Source: Bacteroidota bacterium (GTDB lineage: Bacteria > Bacteroidota > Bacteroidia > Flavobacteriales > Flavobacteriaceae). Taken from it: a DNA stretch of 51,726 nt. The notes under the pieces were generated by a model that was not told the DNA's origin, did no database searches, and saw only the letters and a program-made list of their open reading frames with translations. Both the position numbers and the translations under genes were made by a program. The DNA is taken from NCBI GenBank assembly GCA_947460615.1, contig CANHHG010000008.1, positions 1-51,726 on the forward strand, read 5' to 3'. Positions 44,674 through 51,726 of this stretch are shown piece by piece. Position 1 is the first letter of the stretch. Each line of letters begins with the position of its first letter.

Positions 44674-45900
44674 ATGAAAGATTTACTTAAAAAATTCGAG
44701 AATAAAGAACCTGAAATTATTTTTAACTGGAAAGATCAAGAAACGGAAGCGGAAGGCTGGACAGTAATCAATTCATTGCGTGGTGGCGCTGCTGGTGGTG
44801 GCACAAGAATGAGAAAAGGGTTAGATATGAACGAAGTTTTATCGTTAGCTAAAACTATGGAAGTGAAATTTTCAGTTTCAGGACCAGCTATAGGTGGAGC
44901 GAAATCTGGAATTAATTTTGATCCCAATGACCCAAGAAAAAAGGGAGTTTTACAACGTTGGTACAAAGCAGTTTCGCCTTTATTGAAAAGTTATTATGGA
45001 ACTGGTGGCGATTTAAATGTGGATGAAATACACGAAGTGATTCCAATGACAGAAGAATGTGGCGTTTGGCATCCTCAAGAAGGCGTTTTTAATGGTCATT
45101 TTAAACCTACAGAAGCGGATAAAATTAACAGAATTGGACAATTACGACAAGGGGTAGTAAAAGTGATTGAAAACCCTGTTTTCTCTCCAGATGTTTCTCG
45201 AAAATATACGGTTGCCGATATGATTACAGGATATGGAGTTGCAGAGGCTGTTCGTCATTTTTACGCCATTTATGGAGGCGATGTTAAAGGTAAAAAAGCA
45301 ATCGTCCAAGGATTTGGGAATGTAGGTTCTGCAGCCGCTTTTTACTTAGCTGAAATGGGCGCAAAAGTGATCGGAATTATCGATAGAGACGGAGGTCTTA
45401 TTAATGAAAACGGATTTACATTTGAAGAAATTAGAACCTTGTTCTTAAACAAGGATGGTAACCAATTGGTAGCAGACAATATGATTCCATTTGAGGAAAT
45501 CAACGAAAAAATATGGACCATAGGAGCTGAAATTTTTGCACCCTGCGCCGCATCAAGATTAGTGACTCAACACCAAATTGACAGTATGATCTCCTCAGGA
45601 TTAGAAGTGATTTCTTGTGGTGCGAATGTTCCATTTGCAGATAAAGAAATTTTCTTCGGACCAATTATGGAACAGGTAGACCAAAAAATCAGTTTGATCC
45701 CCGACTTTATTTCTAATTGCGGTATGGCAAGAGTTTTTGCTTATTTTATGGAGAAAAAAGTTCAAATGACGGATGAGTCTATTTTTATCGACACCTCGAA
45801 TACCATTAAAAATGCGATTGTAAAAGCGCATTCGTTAAACAGTTCAAAAACTAATATTAGCGCTACCGCATTTGAAATTGCTTTAAAACAATTGGTATAA
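44674..45900 (+). CDS. Glu/Leu/Phe/Val-family amino-acid dehydrogenase
   Basis: A 408-residue NAD(P)-dependent dehydrogenase that interconverts an amino acid and its 2-oxo acid plus ammonia. The ATG at 44674 is chosen because the longer frame crosses the -7 box. Seen: RGGAAGGGTRMRKGL, the substrate-binding Lys77 in IGGAKSGI, GTGGDLNVDE with the catalytic Asp, and the Rossmann loop VQGFGNVGSAAAFYL. SGPAIGGAKS replaces the VPFGGAK of classical glutamate dehydrogenase, so substrate preference (Glu against branched-chain) is open. Confidence 0.9.
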   Translation: MKDLLKKFENKEPEIIFNWKDQETEAEGWTVINSLRGGAAGGGTRMRKGLDMNEVLSLAKTMEVKFSVSGPAIGGAKSGINFDPNDPRKKGVLQRWYKAVSPLLKSYYGTGGDLNVDEIHEVIPMTEECGVWHPQEGVFNGHFKPTEADKINRIGQLRQGVVKVIENPVFSPDVSRKYTVADMITGYGVAEAVRHFYAIYGGDVKGKKAIVQGFGNVGSAAAFYLAEMGAKVIGIIDRDGGLINENGFTFEEIRTLFLNKDGNQLVADNMIPFEEINEKIWTIGAEIFAPCAASRLVTQHQIDSMISSGLEVISCGANVPFADKEIFFGPIMEQVDQKISLIPDFISNCGMARVFAYFMEKKVQMTDESIFIDTSNTIKNAIVKAHSLNSSKTNISATAFEIALKQLV

Positions 45901-45981
45901 TTTTTTGATTATTGAAAAACAATTTTTTGATGCCTTTTTCGTTTTAAATATTGTATTATCTTTATCTCTCAATTTTACAGA

Positions 45982-46863
45982 ATGAAACTATTTGAAACAG
46001 AACAAGAAAAAAAATCATTAGCAATTACTTTTACCAGTTTTGGTTTACTTTTTTTATTGTTTTTCTTTTTAAAATTTAGTGACAGTTTACCTCTTCCAGA
46101 AATGGAAGGCGGTGGTGGCGGTGGAGAAATCGCAGTGAATTTTGGAGATAGTGAATTAGGTTCCGGAGATAACTTTGATTCCAAAGAAGTAATTACTGCT
46201 GCACCTGAAGAAGTAACCGAAACCCCAACCGAAGAAAAAGAAATCATAGTATCCGAAAATGAAGAAGCACCAACGGTAGCTGAAGTGAAGAAACCCGATC
46301 CAAAAACTGAAAAGAAAGCAGAAGAAAAACCGGTAGTTAAACCAACGCCAAAACCCTCAAAATCAACTTCTGATGCCTTGTCAAATTTATTAAATGGATC
46401 AAATAAAGAAGGAGACGGAAACGATAAAACTGCGGGAAATAAAGGAAAGTCCAATGGTGATAACAATTCAAAAGGGTACAATGGCGGTGGCGGAAGTGGA
46501 ACTGGTTCGGGAGGTGGAAATGGATCTGGTGAAGGACTAGGAACAGGTAGCGGTTATGGAACTGGAAGCGGATCTGGAAAAGGTTCCGGAAATGGAAATT
46601 GGAAATTAGAAGGCAGAAAATTAAGATCAAGTAGTAAACAACGACAAAAATGCAATGAATCGGGTACTGTTGTAGTACAAATAAAGGTAAATAGAAATGG
46701 AAATGTAATTGCAGCAAAATATACAAAAGGCACAGATAATACCAGTCAATGTTTGTTAGACCCAGCTTATGAAATAGCAAAATCTTATAAATGGGAGCCC
46801 GACCCGAACGCACCTGAAACACAAATAGGATATATTACAATCAATTTTAAATTGGGTCAATAA
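45982..46863 (+). CDS. TonB-family energy transducer
   Basis: A 293-residue inner-membrane-anchored protein linking the proton-motive force to outer-membrane transporters such as the SusC here. One transmembrane helix (about 13-31), then a Gly run, an acidic stretch and a Lys/Pro part (about 100-125). A long Gly/Ser/Asn linker follows (about 155-205), and a C-terminal TonB domain (SGTVVVQIKVNRNGNVIAA ... YITINFKLG). Two Cys in that domain could pair. No ExbB/ExbD genes are adjacent on either side; folC follows after 32 bp. Confidence 0.88.
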   Translation: MKLFETEQEKKSLAITFTSFGLLFLLFFFLKFSDSLPLPEMEGGGGGGEIAVNFGDSELGSGDNFDSKEVITAAPEEVTETPTEEKEIIVSENEEAPTVAEVKKPDPKTEKKAEEKPVVKPTPKPSKSTSDALSNLLNGSNKEGDGNDKTAGNKGKSNGDNNSKGYNGGGGSGTGSGGGNGSGEGLGTGSGYGTGSGSGKGSGNGNWKLEGRKLRSSSKQRQKCNESGTVVVQIKVNRNGNVIAAKYTKGTDNTSQCLLDPAYEIAKSYKWEPDPNAPETQIGYITINFKLGQ

Positions 46864-46895
46864 TTCCCGAATTATGTAAACCTTTTCAATATTTA

Positions 46896-48116
46896 ATGAA
46901 CTATCAGGAAACTTTAAATTGGATGTTCAACCAACTTCCTATGTACCAACAACAAGGTGCATCAGCCTATAAAGAGGACTTGACCAATAGCCTATTTTTG
47001 TCCAATTATTTAGGAAACCCTGAAACAGATTTAAAATTCATTCACGTTGCAGGCACCAATGGCAAAGGGTCTACCTCTCACCTTCTCGCCTCCGTTTTAC
47101 AAGAAGCAGGTTATAAAGTAGGTTTGTATACTTCACCTCATTTAAAAGATTTTAGGGAACGTATTAAAATTAATGGGAATGAAATTTCTGAAGAATTTGT
47201 TTGTGAATTTATTGACCAACATATTGATTTCTTAAAGGCAAATGAATTGAGTTTTTTTGAAATGACTGTTGGATTGGCATTCGAATACTTCAAAAAGGAA
47301 AAGGTTGACATCGCAATAATTGAAGTAGGTTTAGGCGGTCGATTGGATTCTACCAATATTATAACTCCATTGATTTCGGTAATTACCAATATAGGAAAAG
47401 ACCACGTTCAGTTTTTAGGAAACACACTTGAAGCTATTGCCAATGAAAAAGCAGGCATTATAAAAAATACTATTCCAGTGGTTATTGGCGAATATAACTT
47501 AGAAACAAAACCTGTTTTTTTAGCTAAAGCCAATGCAACTCGTTCTGAAATTTTCTTTGCCTCAGATACCATTTTAGATGTTTACCCATCCGATTTGAAA
47601 GGGAACTATCAAATTTCAAATAAAAAAACGGCCCTTCAAACTTTGAGAATCTTAAATACAATTTCAGGCTTTGAGGTTACAGAAACTGCTATTAAAAACG
47701 GATTTCTAAAGGTTGGTATAAACACAGGACTTCAAGGGAGATGGCAACAATTGAATAGTGCACCAAAAACCATATGCGACACCGCCCACAACAAACATGG
47801 TTTAGAACAGGTTTTAAATCAATTAGAAAAAGAAGAATTGGATACCTTACATTTTGTTTTTGGGGTAGTCAACGACAAAGATTTGGATGAAATTCTACCA
47901 TTATTTCCAAAAAAGGCGATTTATTATTTTTGCAAACCCAATATGCCCCGGGGATTAGACGCCAAAATTTTGAAACAAAAAGCAATGGAATTTGGATTGA
48001 AAGGAAAAGTATACAATTCAGTTTCAGAAGCTTATGCGAACGCTAGAGAAAATGCTTCGATAACCGATTTTATTTACATTGGCGGAAGTACCTTTGTAGT
48101 AGCAGAAATATTGTAA
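46896..48116 (+). CDS. folC: Folylpolyglutamate synthase/dihydrofolate synthase
   Basis: A 406-residue Mur-ligase-fold enzyme adding glutamate to folates (and to dihydropteroate in bifunctional forms). Seen: the ATP loop HVAGTNGKGSTSHLL (GTNGKGS at 53-59), YTSPHLKDFRERIKING, EVGLGGRLDSTN, NIGKDHVQFLG, and DTAHNKHGLEQVL in the C-terminal domain. It lies 32 bp after the tonB-type gene on the same strand and is followed by a tRNA gene with its own promoter. Confidence 0.95.
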   Translation: MNYQETLNWMFNQLPMYQQQGASAYKEDLTNSLFLSNYLGNPETDLKFIHVAGTNGKGSTSHLLASVLQEAGYKVGLYTSPHLKDFRERIKINGNEISEEFVCEFIDQHIDFLKANELSFFEMTVGLAFEYFKKEKVDIAIIEVGLGGRLDSTNIITPLISVITNIGKDHVQFLGNTLEAIANEKAGIIKNTIPVVIGEYNLETKPVFLAKANATRSEIFFASDTILDVYPSDLKGNYQISNKKTALQTLRILNTISGFEVTETAIKNGFLKVGINTGLQGRWQQLNSAPKTICDTAHNKHGLEQVLNQLEKEELDTLHFVFGVVNDKDLDEILPLFPKKAIYYFCKPNMPRGLDAKILKQKAMEFGLKGKVYNSVSEAYANARENASITDFIYIGGSTFVVAEIL

Positions 48117-48131
48117 TTATTTTAAAAATAG

Positions 48132-48162
48132 TTTGCAAATACCGAAAAGAGACTTATATTTG
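48132..48162 (+). promoter_or_regulatory. tRNA-Val promoter, full consensus
   Basis: TTTG (48132-48135), exactly 19 bases, then TATATTTG (48155-48162). This has the same architecture as the promoter at 66-36, and places the transcript start a few bases before the tRNA. Confidence 0.85.
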
Positions 48163-48174
48163 CAGACCTATTTA

Positions 48175-48249
48175 GGGCGATTAGCTCAGCTGGTTCAGAG
48201 CACCTCGTTTACACCGAGGGGGTCGGGGGTTCGAACCCCTCATCGCCCA
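48175..48249 (+). tRNA. tRNA-Val (anticodon TAC)
   Basis: A 75-base cloverleaf. Acceptor arms GGGCGAT (48175-48181) and ATCGCCC (48242-48248) with discriminator A. The D arm contains AGCTCAGCTGGTTCAGAGC. The anticodon stem CCTCG/CGAGG holds the loop TTTACAC with anticodon TAC (48210-48212). The T arm is GGGGGTTCGAACCCC-like. The CCA end is not encoded. Confidence 0.97.
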
Positions 48250-48251
48250 CA

Positions 48252-48284
48252 AAAAAAGACAAACTTAATCAGTTTGTCTTTTTT
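48252..48284 (+). terminator. tRNA-Val terminator
   Basis: Perfect 14-bp arms AAAAAAGACAAACT (48252-48265) and AGTTTGTCTTTTTT (48271-48284) with a five-base loop. Confidence 0.9.
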
Positions 48285-48402
48285 GTTTGCTCTATAATTA
48301 TTAAATACTTTTTGAATATAAGTATTTTGTAAAATTAATAAACGGAGAATTTAAATTCAGATTTAAAACTGTTTAAAATAGTTCCAAATAAATAGTTGGC
48401 TT

Positions 48403-49548
48403 TCAACTTGTATATCTGATGTTCTTTATATTATAACTGAATTCTTTAGGAGTGCAGTCGTGTACTTTTTTGAAAACACGATAAAAGGTAACTTCAGATT
48501 GAAATCCCGAATCTTTACAAAGGGATTCAATTGAATAAGTATCTAAATAACCATTAGAGATTAATTGCTCAGCATGTGCAATACGGAACGAATTAATGTA
48601 GGCGGAAAAATTTTTAAAGCCGCTGGCTGCTATTACTTCTCGAATAGTGTTGGCTGATATATCGGTATCAGAGGATAAATTGGTAAGGCTATAATTAGCA
48701 TCTAAATAAAATTTATTCTGATCCATCATACGACCTAATTGTCCAATTAAGTCTGGTAATTTAGAGGTATCTAACGGTGTTTTTTTTGAGGCGTAATTAA
48801 ATTTAGTGATTTGCAACAATAAATTAGGGCTTAACAATATATAACTAGACATGAATAAAGCCGTTATTGAAAAGCCAGTTATTGAAAGTTTACTATAAAG
48901 TTCACTATCAATATTAAATCCTACATACCCTATCAATACCCAAATGAACAAAAATATTTTCTGTAAGTAAAAAAAGAAAATAAAATAACGAGTTGATTTT
49001 TGAATGGATAAATATCGAGGCGAATTATAAAATAAAAATAATAAATAACCGCCAAGTATAGCGTAGAAAATTGGATGGAAAATACGAGCTAATAGTATTA
49101 TATAATTTTTGCTTTGGGCAACCATCAAATGTTGGGTTTCAAAAACATAACTATATCCATCTCCTTTTATAAAACTTATAGGTTGGAAAAAATAAAAAAT
49201 CAGGAACCCAACTATTATAACAGAGGCTATATGGAGTAAATATTTGACGTTAAATCGATTTTTTTTAACAATTAATTGCTGTAAACTGAAATAGTGAAAC
49301 ACATTGTAAAGTGAATATACTATAGCCATTAATGTTAAAATAGTTCCTGAATTAATAATTTTAATATTGTAACGGGTAAATAATAAAAGAACTATAGTTG
49401 CGGTAATAAAGCTAAAGTATATTGCCAATGTGCCAACTAGCATATAGTTTTTAGAATTTACTTTCTTTAGAAGCAATATTATGTTGAACACCAATAAAAT
49501 TGAAGTTGTAAATAATAAAATATCCGGAACCGATAAAGCTATATTCAT
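48403..49548 (-). CDS. Membrane-bound AraC-family transcriptional regulator
   Basis: A 381-residue protein with about seven hydrophobic helices in residues 1-245 and a cytoplasmic AraC/XylS DNA-binding domain in about 290-378 (TDISANTIREVIAASGFKNF; SIESLCKDSGFQSEVTFYR; FKKVHDCTPKEF). The membrane part resembles the 7-helix input domain seen on other Bacteroidota AraC proteins. It is divergent from a secreted/surface cluster starting 169 bp away and may control it; that link is inferred from position. No kinase or receiver domain is present. Confidence 0.88.
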   Translation of the reverse strand: MNIALSVPDILLFTTSILLVFNIILLLKKVNSKNYMLVGTLAIYFSFITATIVLLLFTRYNIKIINSGTILTLMAIVYSLYNVFHYFSLQQLIVKKNRFNVKYLLHIASVIIVGFLIFYFFQPISFIKGDGYSYVFETQHLMVAQSKNYIILLARIFHPIFYAILGGYLLFLFYNSPRYLSIQKSTRYFIFFFYLQKIFLFIWVLIGYVGFNIDSELYSKLSITGFSITALFMSSYILLSPNLLLQITKFNYASKKTPLDTSKLPDLIGQLGRMMDQNKFYLDANYSLTNLSSDTDISANTIREVIAASGFKNFSAYINSFRIAHAEQLISNGYLDTYSIESLCKDSGFQSEVTFYRVFKKVHDCTPKEFSYNIKNIRYTS

Positions 49549-49716
49549 AAACTAATTTAGGTTAAACAAACATACTAATAATTGCTATAAATATAAAGTA
49601 TAACAATTTATTTTAGGGGTTGTATTATGTCAAAAACTATTTTTTGATATAAATTATGAATGTTTATCCTTTTTTGAGCTTTGTATAATTACGTTTTTTG
49701 TGTGAAAATTATTCCC

Positions 49717-50199
49717 ATGAAACTTGTAATTAGATTTCTATTTCTACTGCTCACTTTTAATGGTTTTTCCCAAAAACTACACCACCAAATGTTGAGTTCA
49801 CAAGGCGGAAATGCTACCACATCCTCTGGAATAGTATTTAAATTTTCTATCGGTCAGCAATCGGTGACAGGAACTACAAGAGGAAGTGTAATGACCCAAC
49901 AAGGCTTTCAACAAAGTAATTGGGAGAAAATCATAGCCACAAACAATACTGTTAGAGTAAATACCACCACTTATCCAAATCCCTTTGACGACAATATCAA
50001 TTTTCAGTTTTCTGAATCAGTTGGAGAGCAAGTTTCTATATTGATTTATGATATTTTAGGTCGTCAAGTTTATTCCAATACCATACAAGTAATGGAAAAT
50101 AAAATAATAGCTAATCTTCAAGAATTGGAAAGCGCAGAATATTTTGTAAAGCTTTCAAATAATTCATTCACTTATCACACTAAAATAATTAAAAATTAA
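49717..50199 (+). CDS. Small secreted protein with T9SS type A sorting domain
   Basis: A 160-residue protein. The ATG at 49717 gives a clean signal peptide (MKLVIRFLFLLLTFNGFSQ); the longer frame adds 12 unrelated residues. After the signal come HHQMLSSQGGNATTSS, FSIGQQSVTG and MTQQGFQQSNW, a short region I recognise only as a recurrent leader of sorting-domain proteins. The C-terminal 80 residues (YPNPFDDNINFQF ... YHTKIIKN) are a type A sorting domain. There is no catalytic domain. It heads a three-gene cluster, 6 bp before the barrel-like gene. Confidence 0.85.
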   Translation: MKLVIRFLFLLLTFNGFSQKLHHQMLSSQGGNATTSSGIVFKFSIGQQSVTGTTRGSVMTQQGFQQSNWEKIIATNNTVRVNTTTYPNPFDDNINFQFSESVGEQVSILIYDILGRQVYSNTIQVMENKIIANLQELESAEYFVKLSNNSFTYHTKIIKN

Positions 50200-50205
50200 A
50201 ACAAG

Positions 50206-50835
50206 ATGATTAAAAAATGTTTGCTTTTTTTACTAGTATCTACAGGAGGTTTCGTTCAGGCTCAAGAACTATTTTTCTATACAGGAAAAAATTACACTAC
50301 CTACAATTACAAGAATTCATTTGGTGTAACTAATTCTAACCTCAGAAGTGGAGAAGGCTCTTTTTATCAATTAGGGATGGATATTAAGTTGGGTAAAACG
50401 GCCGATCCAAAAAAATTAACCTACGCTGTTAGTTTGGTTTATAATCAATTTAACGCAATTGGCGGAACAAGCACCGATAACTATTCATGGAAAACCAACT
50501 ATTTAGGAGTTCAAAATGCACTTAATTTTACATTTATAGAAGTCTCTAAATCATTTAAAGTTAAAACAAAATTAGGTTTTGCTGCTTCAACGATAATCAG
50601 TGGAGAACAAAACATTAATAATGTGATTCATGACATTTCAAATCATGAAGAATTTTCAGGATTGGTACTACAACCTAATATTAGTCTTGATTTTCAATAT
50701 ACGATCACCCAAAATATTAAAATTTCTGGCGGATATGAACTGTCTAAAGTTTTTAATATTTCCAATTCTTCTGCCGAAAAACTTTCTTTTACCAATAACC
50801 AAATCCATTTTGGATTGCATTTCCCATTAAATTAA
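50206..50835 (+). CDS. Outer-membrane beta-barrel-like protein
   Basis: A 209-residue exported protein with signal peptide MIKKCLLFLLVSTGGFVQAQ. Alternating hydrophobic/polar strands (ELFFYTGKNYTTYNYKN, LTYAVSLVYNQFN, KVKTKLGFAASTI, KISGGYELSKVF, QIHFGLHFPL) suggest an 8- to 10-strand barrel. It is too short and lacks motifs for PorP/SprF. It is the middle gene of the cluster, 6 bp after the sorting-domain gene and 10 bp before the repeat protein. Family not recognised. Confidence 0.65.
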   Translation: MIKKCLLFLLVSTGGFVQAQELFFYTGKNYTTYNYKNSFGVTNSNLRSGEGSFYQLGMDIKLGKTADPKKLTYAVSLVYNQFNAIGGTSTDNYSWKTNYLGVQNALNFTFIEVSKSFKVKTKLGFAASTIISGEQNINNVIHDISNHEEFSGLVLQPNISLDFQYTITQNIKISGGYELSKVFNISNSSAEKLSFTNNQIHFGLHFPLN

Positions 50836-50845
50836 ATCATAAGTC

Positions 50846-51726
50846 ATGAGAAAAATTGTAATTAGTCTTTTATTTTTTATCAGCTTCATTGGATATTCTC
50901 AAACCAATGGAATTACTTACCAAGCTTTAATATTAAATCCAGCGGGCGAACAATTACCTGGGATAAATAATTCAAATGCTCCCTTGGCAAATAAAAATAT
51001 TTGTTTAAAATTTTATATCATTGATCAAAATTCGGTTACTGAATATGTTGAATTGACACGCACCACAACAGACGAATTTGGAATGGTGAATTTAATTATT
51101 GGTACAGGAGATCAAATGGGTGGTTATGCTTCTTCTTTTTCAAATATTATTTGGAATGCCAATCCGAAGAGGTTAAAAGTAGAATTAAGTGCTTCTGGAA
51201 CTTGCTTTACTTTTGTAGAAATAAGTAACCAACCCTTTACAGCGGTTCCTTTTGCTTTATATGCTGTGAATTCAGAAAGCACGGCCGCCTTAGCAGCACT
51301 TCAAACAACGGTTGCAGCCAATGCTGCAGCTACTACAGCTGCTTTAGCGTTAAAAGAAAATACAGCAAACAAATCAACAACCACAACATTAGGAACCAGC
51401 AATGTGCTATTTCCTACACAAAACGCGGTAAAAACCTATGTAGATAACAATATTACTACAGTGAATGCGAATACCACAGCGCTTCAAGCTACAGTTACGG
51501 CCAATGCTACAAATACCACAACTGCATTAGCAACCAAAGAAAACACGGCCAATAAATCGACTACAACCACTTTAGGAACTAGTGATGTATTATTCCCAAC
51601 ACAAAATGCAGTAAAAACCTATGTAGATAACAATATTACTACAGTGAATGCGAATAACACCGCGCTTCAAACTACCGTAAATACCAATGCTACAAATACC
51701 ACAACTGCATTAGCAACCAAAGAAAA
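50846..51726 (+). CDS. Secreted repeat protein, truncated by the window end
   Basis: An open frame of 293 complete codons with no stop before the right edge. Signal peptide MRKIVISLLFFISFIGYSQ. Residues about 20-145 form a head domain (ITYQALILNPAGEQLPG, NICLKFYIIDQNSV, FTAVPFALYAVNSES). An Ala-rich half unit (about 146-169) leads into 61-residue tandem repeats containing TTTTLGTS, VLFPTQNAVKTYVDNN and ITTVNAN. Two full units and the start of a third are visible. Thr/Asn/Ala-rich repeats with ALQxTV segments look like a coiled or fibrous stalk. Function unknown; a surface fibre is a guess. Confidence 0.85.
   Translation, partial: MRKIVISLLFFISFIGYSQTNGITYQALILNPAGEQLPGINNSNAPLANKNICLKFYIIDQNSVTEYVELTRTTTDEFGMVNLIIGTGDQMGGYASSFSNIIWNANPKRLKVELSASGTCFTFVEISNQPFTAVPFALYAVNSESTAALAALQTTVAANAAATTAALALKENTANKSTTTTLGTSNVLFPTQNAVKTYVDNNITTVNANTTALQATVTANATNTTTALATKENTANKSTTTTLGTSDVLFPTQNAVKTYVDNNITTVNANNTALQTTVNTNATNTTTALATKE
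51353..51726 (+). repeat. 183-bp in-frame tandem repeat
   Basis: Units start at 51353, 51536 and 51719, a period of exactly 183 bp or 61 codons. Units 1 and 2 are identical over 51428-51473 against 51611-51656 (46 bp) and over 51501-51543 against 51684-51726 (43 bp). The first 75 bp of each unit differ at many third positions but change only one residue. The array continues past the window. Confidence 0.93.

Noticed and set aside
45975..46481. 168-residue open frame on the minus strand opposite the TonB gene
   Set aside because: It is the antisense of a Gly/Glu/Lys-rich coding region; its Ser/Pro/Phe-rich composition is what that produces, with no domain.
46337..46822. 161-residue minus-strand frame rich in His, Phe and Leu
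   Set aside because: Shadow of the Gly/Asn-rich TonB linker.
51353..51726. Regular repeat spacing considered as CRISPR
   Set aside because: The period is 183 bp, units are contiguous with no spacers, and it lies in frame in a long coding sequence.

Overview
This is an AT-rich chromosomal window that looks like the core genome of a Flavobacterium-type bacterium (Bacteroidota, Flavobacteriaceae). The evidence is a SusC/SusD outer-membrane pair, three proteins ending in type IX secretion (T9SS) sorting domains, an S46 dipeptidyl-peptidase, a short adenylate kinase, promoters of the TTTG-N19-TAnnTTTG form, and the near absence of Shine-Dalgarno sequences. No insertion sequence, prophage, integrase, rRNA operon or CRISPR array was seen. 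Genes are tightly packed: the longest gene-free stretch is about 220 bases (8323-8545).

Layout. 1-153: a leftward promoter leaving the window. 166-6722: a short Omp85 protein, then a SusC/SusD pair with no degradative enzyme beside it. 6794-9823: rRNA methyltransferase RlmB, a rhomboid protease and RarA. 9852-14132 (minus): an unknown secreted protein, a YjjG-type HAD phosphatase, RadC, the murein-recycling ligase Mpl and a TPR protein. 14299-16647 (plus): an SDR oxidoreductase, a SprT-like metalloprotein and mannose-1-phosphate guanylyltransferase. 16648-21529: MlaF/MlaE lipid-transport ABC subunits, two family-2 glycosyltransferases and a Wzx-like flippase. 21526-26005 (minus): a FabH-like ketosynthase, a group III truncated haemoglobin and glycine decarboxylase GcvP. 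26146-30905: a UbiA-like membrane protein, an M3 peptidase and PurE/PurK, with a dispersed palindromic repeat at 29104-29177. 30968-34272 (minus): a DUF1800/DUF1501 pair. 34465-36670 (plus): hpt-adk-obg. 36703-38525 (minus): a MurG-like glycosyltransferase and an LpxH-like phosphoesterase. 38723-42239: two secreted peptidases, S46 and M43. 42313-48116: acyl-CoA dehydrogenase, AnmK, a Glu/Leu-type dehydrogenase, TonB and FolC. 48175-48249: tRNA-Val(TAC). 48403 to the end: a membrane-bound AraC-type regulator divergent from a three-gene secreted or surface cluster whose last gene runs off the window inside a 183-bp tandem repeat.

How it fits together. Much of the window serves the envelope: surface polysaccharide (ManC, GT2 enzymes, flippase), lipid A and phospholipid (LpxH-like, MlaEF), murein recycling (Mpl, AnmK), TonB-powered import (TonB, SusC/D) and secreted proteolysis. 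The rest is housekeeping: purine synthesis and salvage (PurE, PurK, Hpt, Adk), DNA repair (RarA, RadC), ribosome maturation (RlmB, Obg), folate and glycine.

The least explained parts are the right-edge cluster, whose repeat units show many synonymous differences in one half and identity in the other; the DUF1501 protein carrying both a twin-arginine signal and a T9SS sorting domain beside an apparently signal-less DUF1800 partner; the dispersed palindrome upstream of the M3 peptidase; and -7 boxes that sit only 3-4 bases from start codons. Several starts were moved downstream of the longest open frame, and four genes appear to use TTG.
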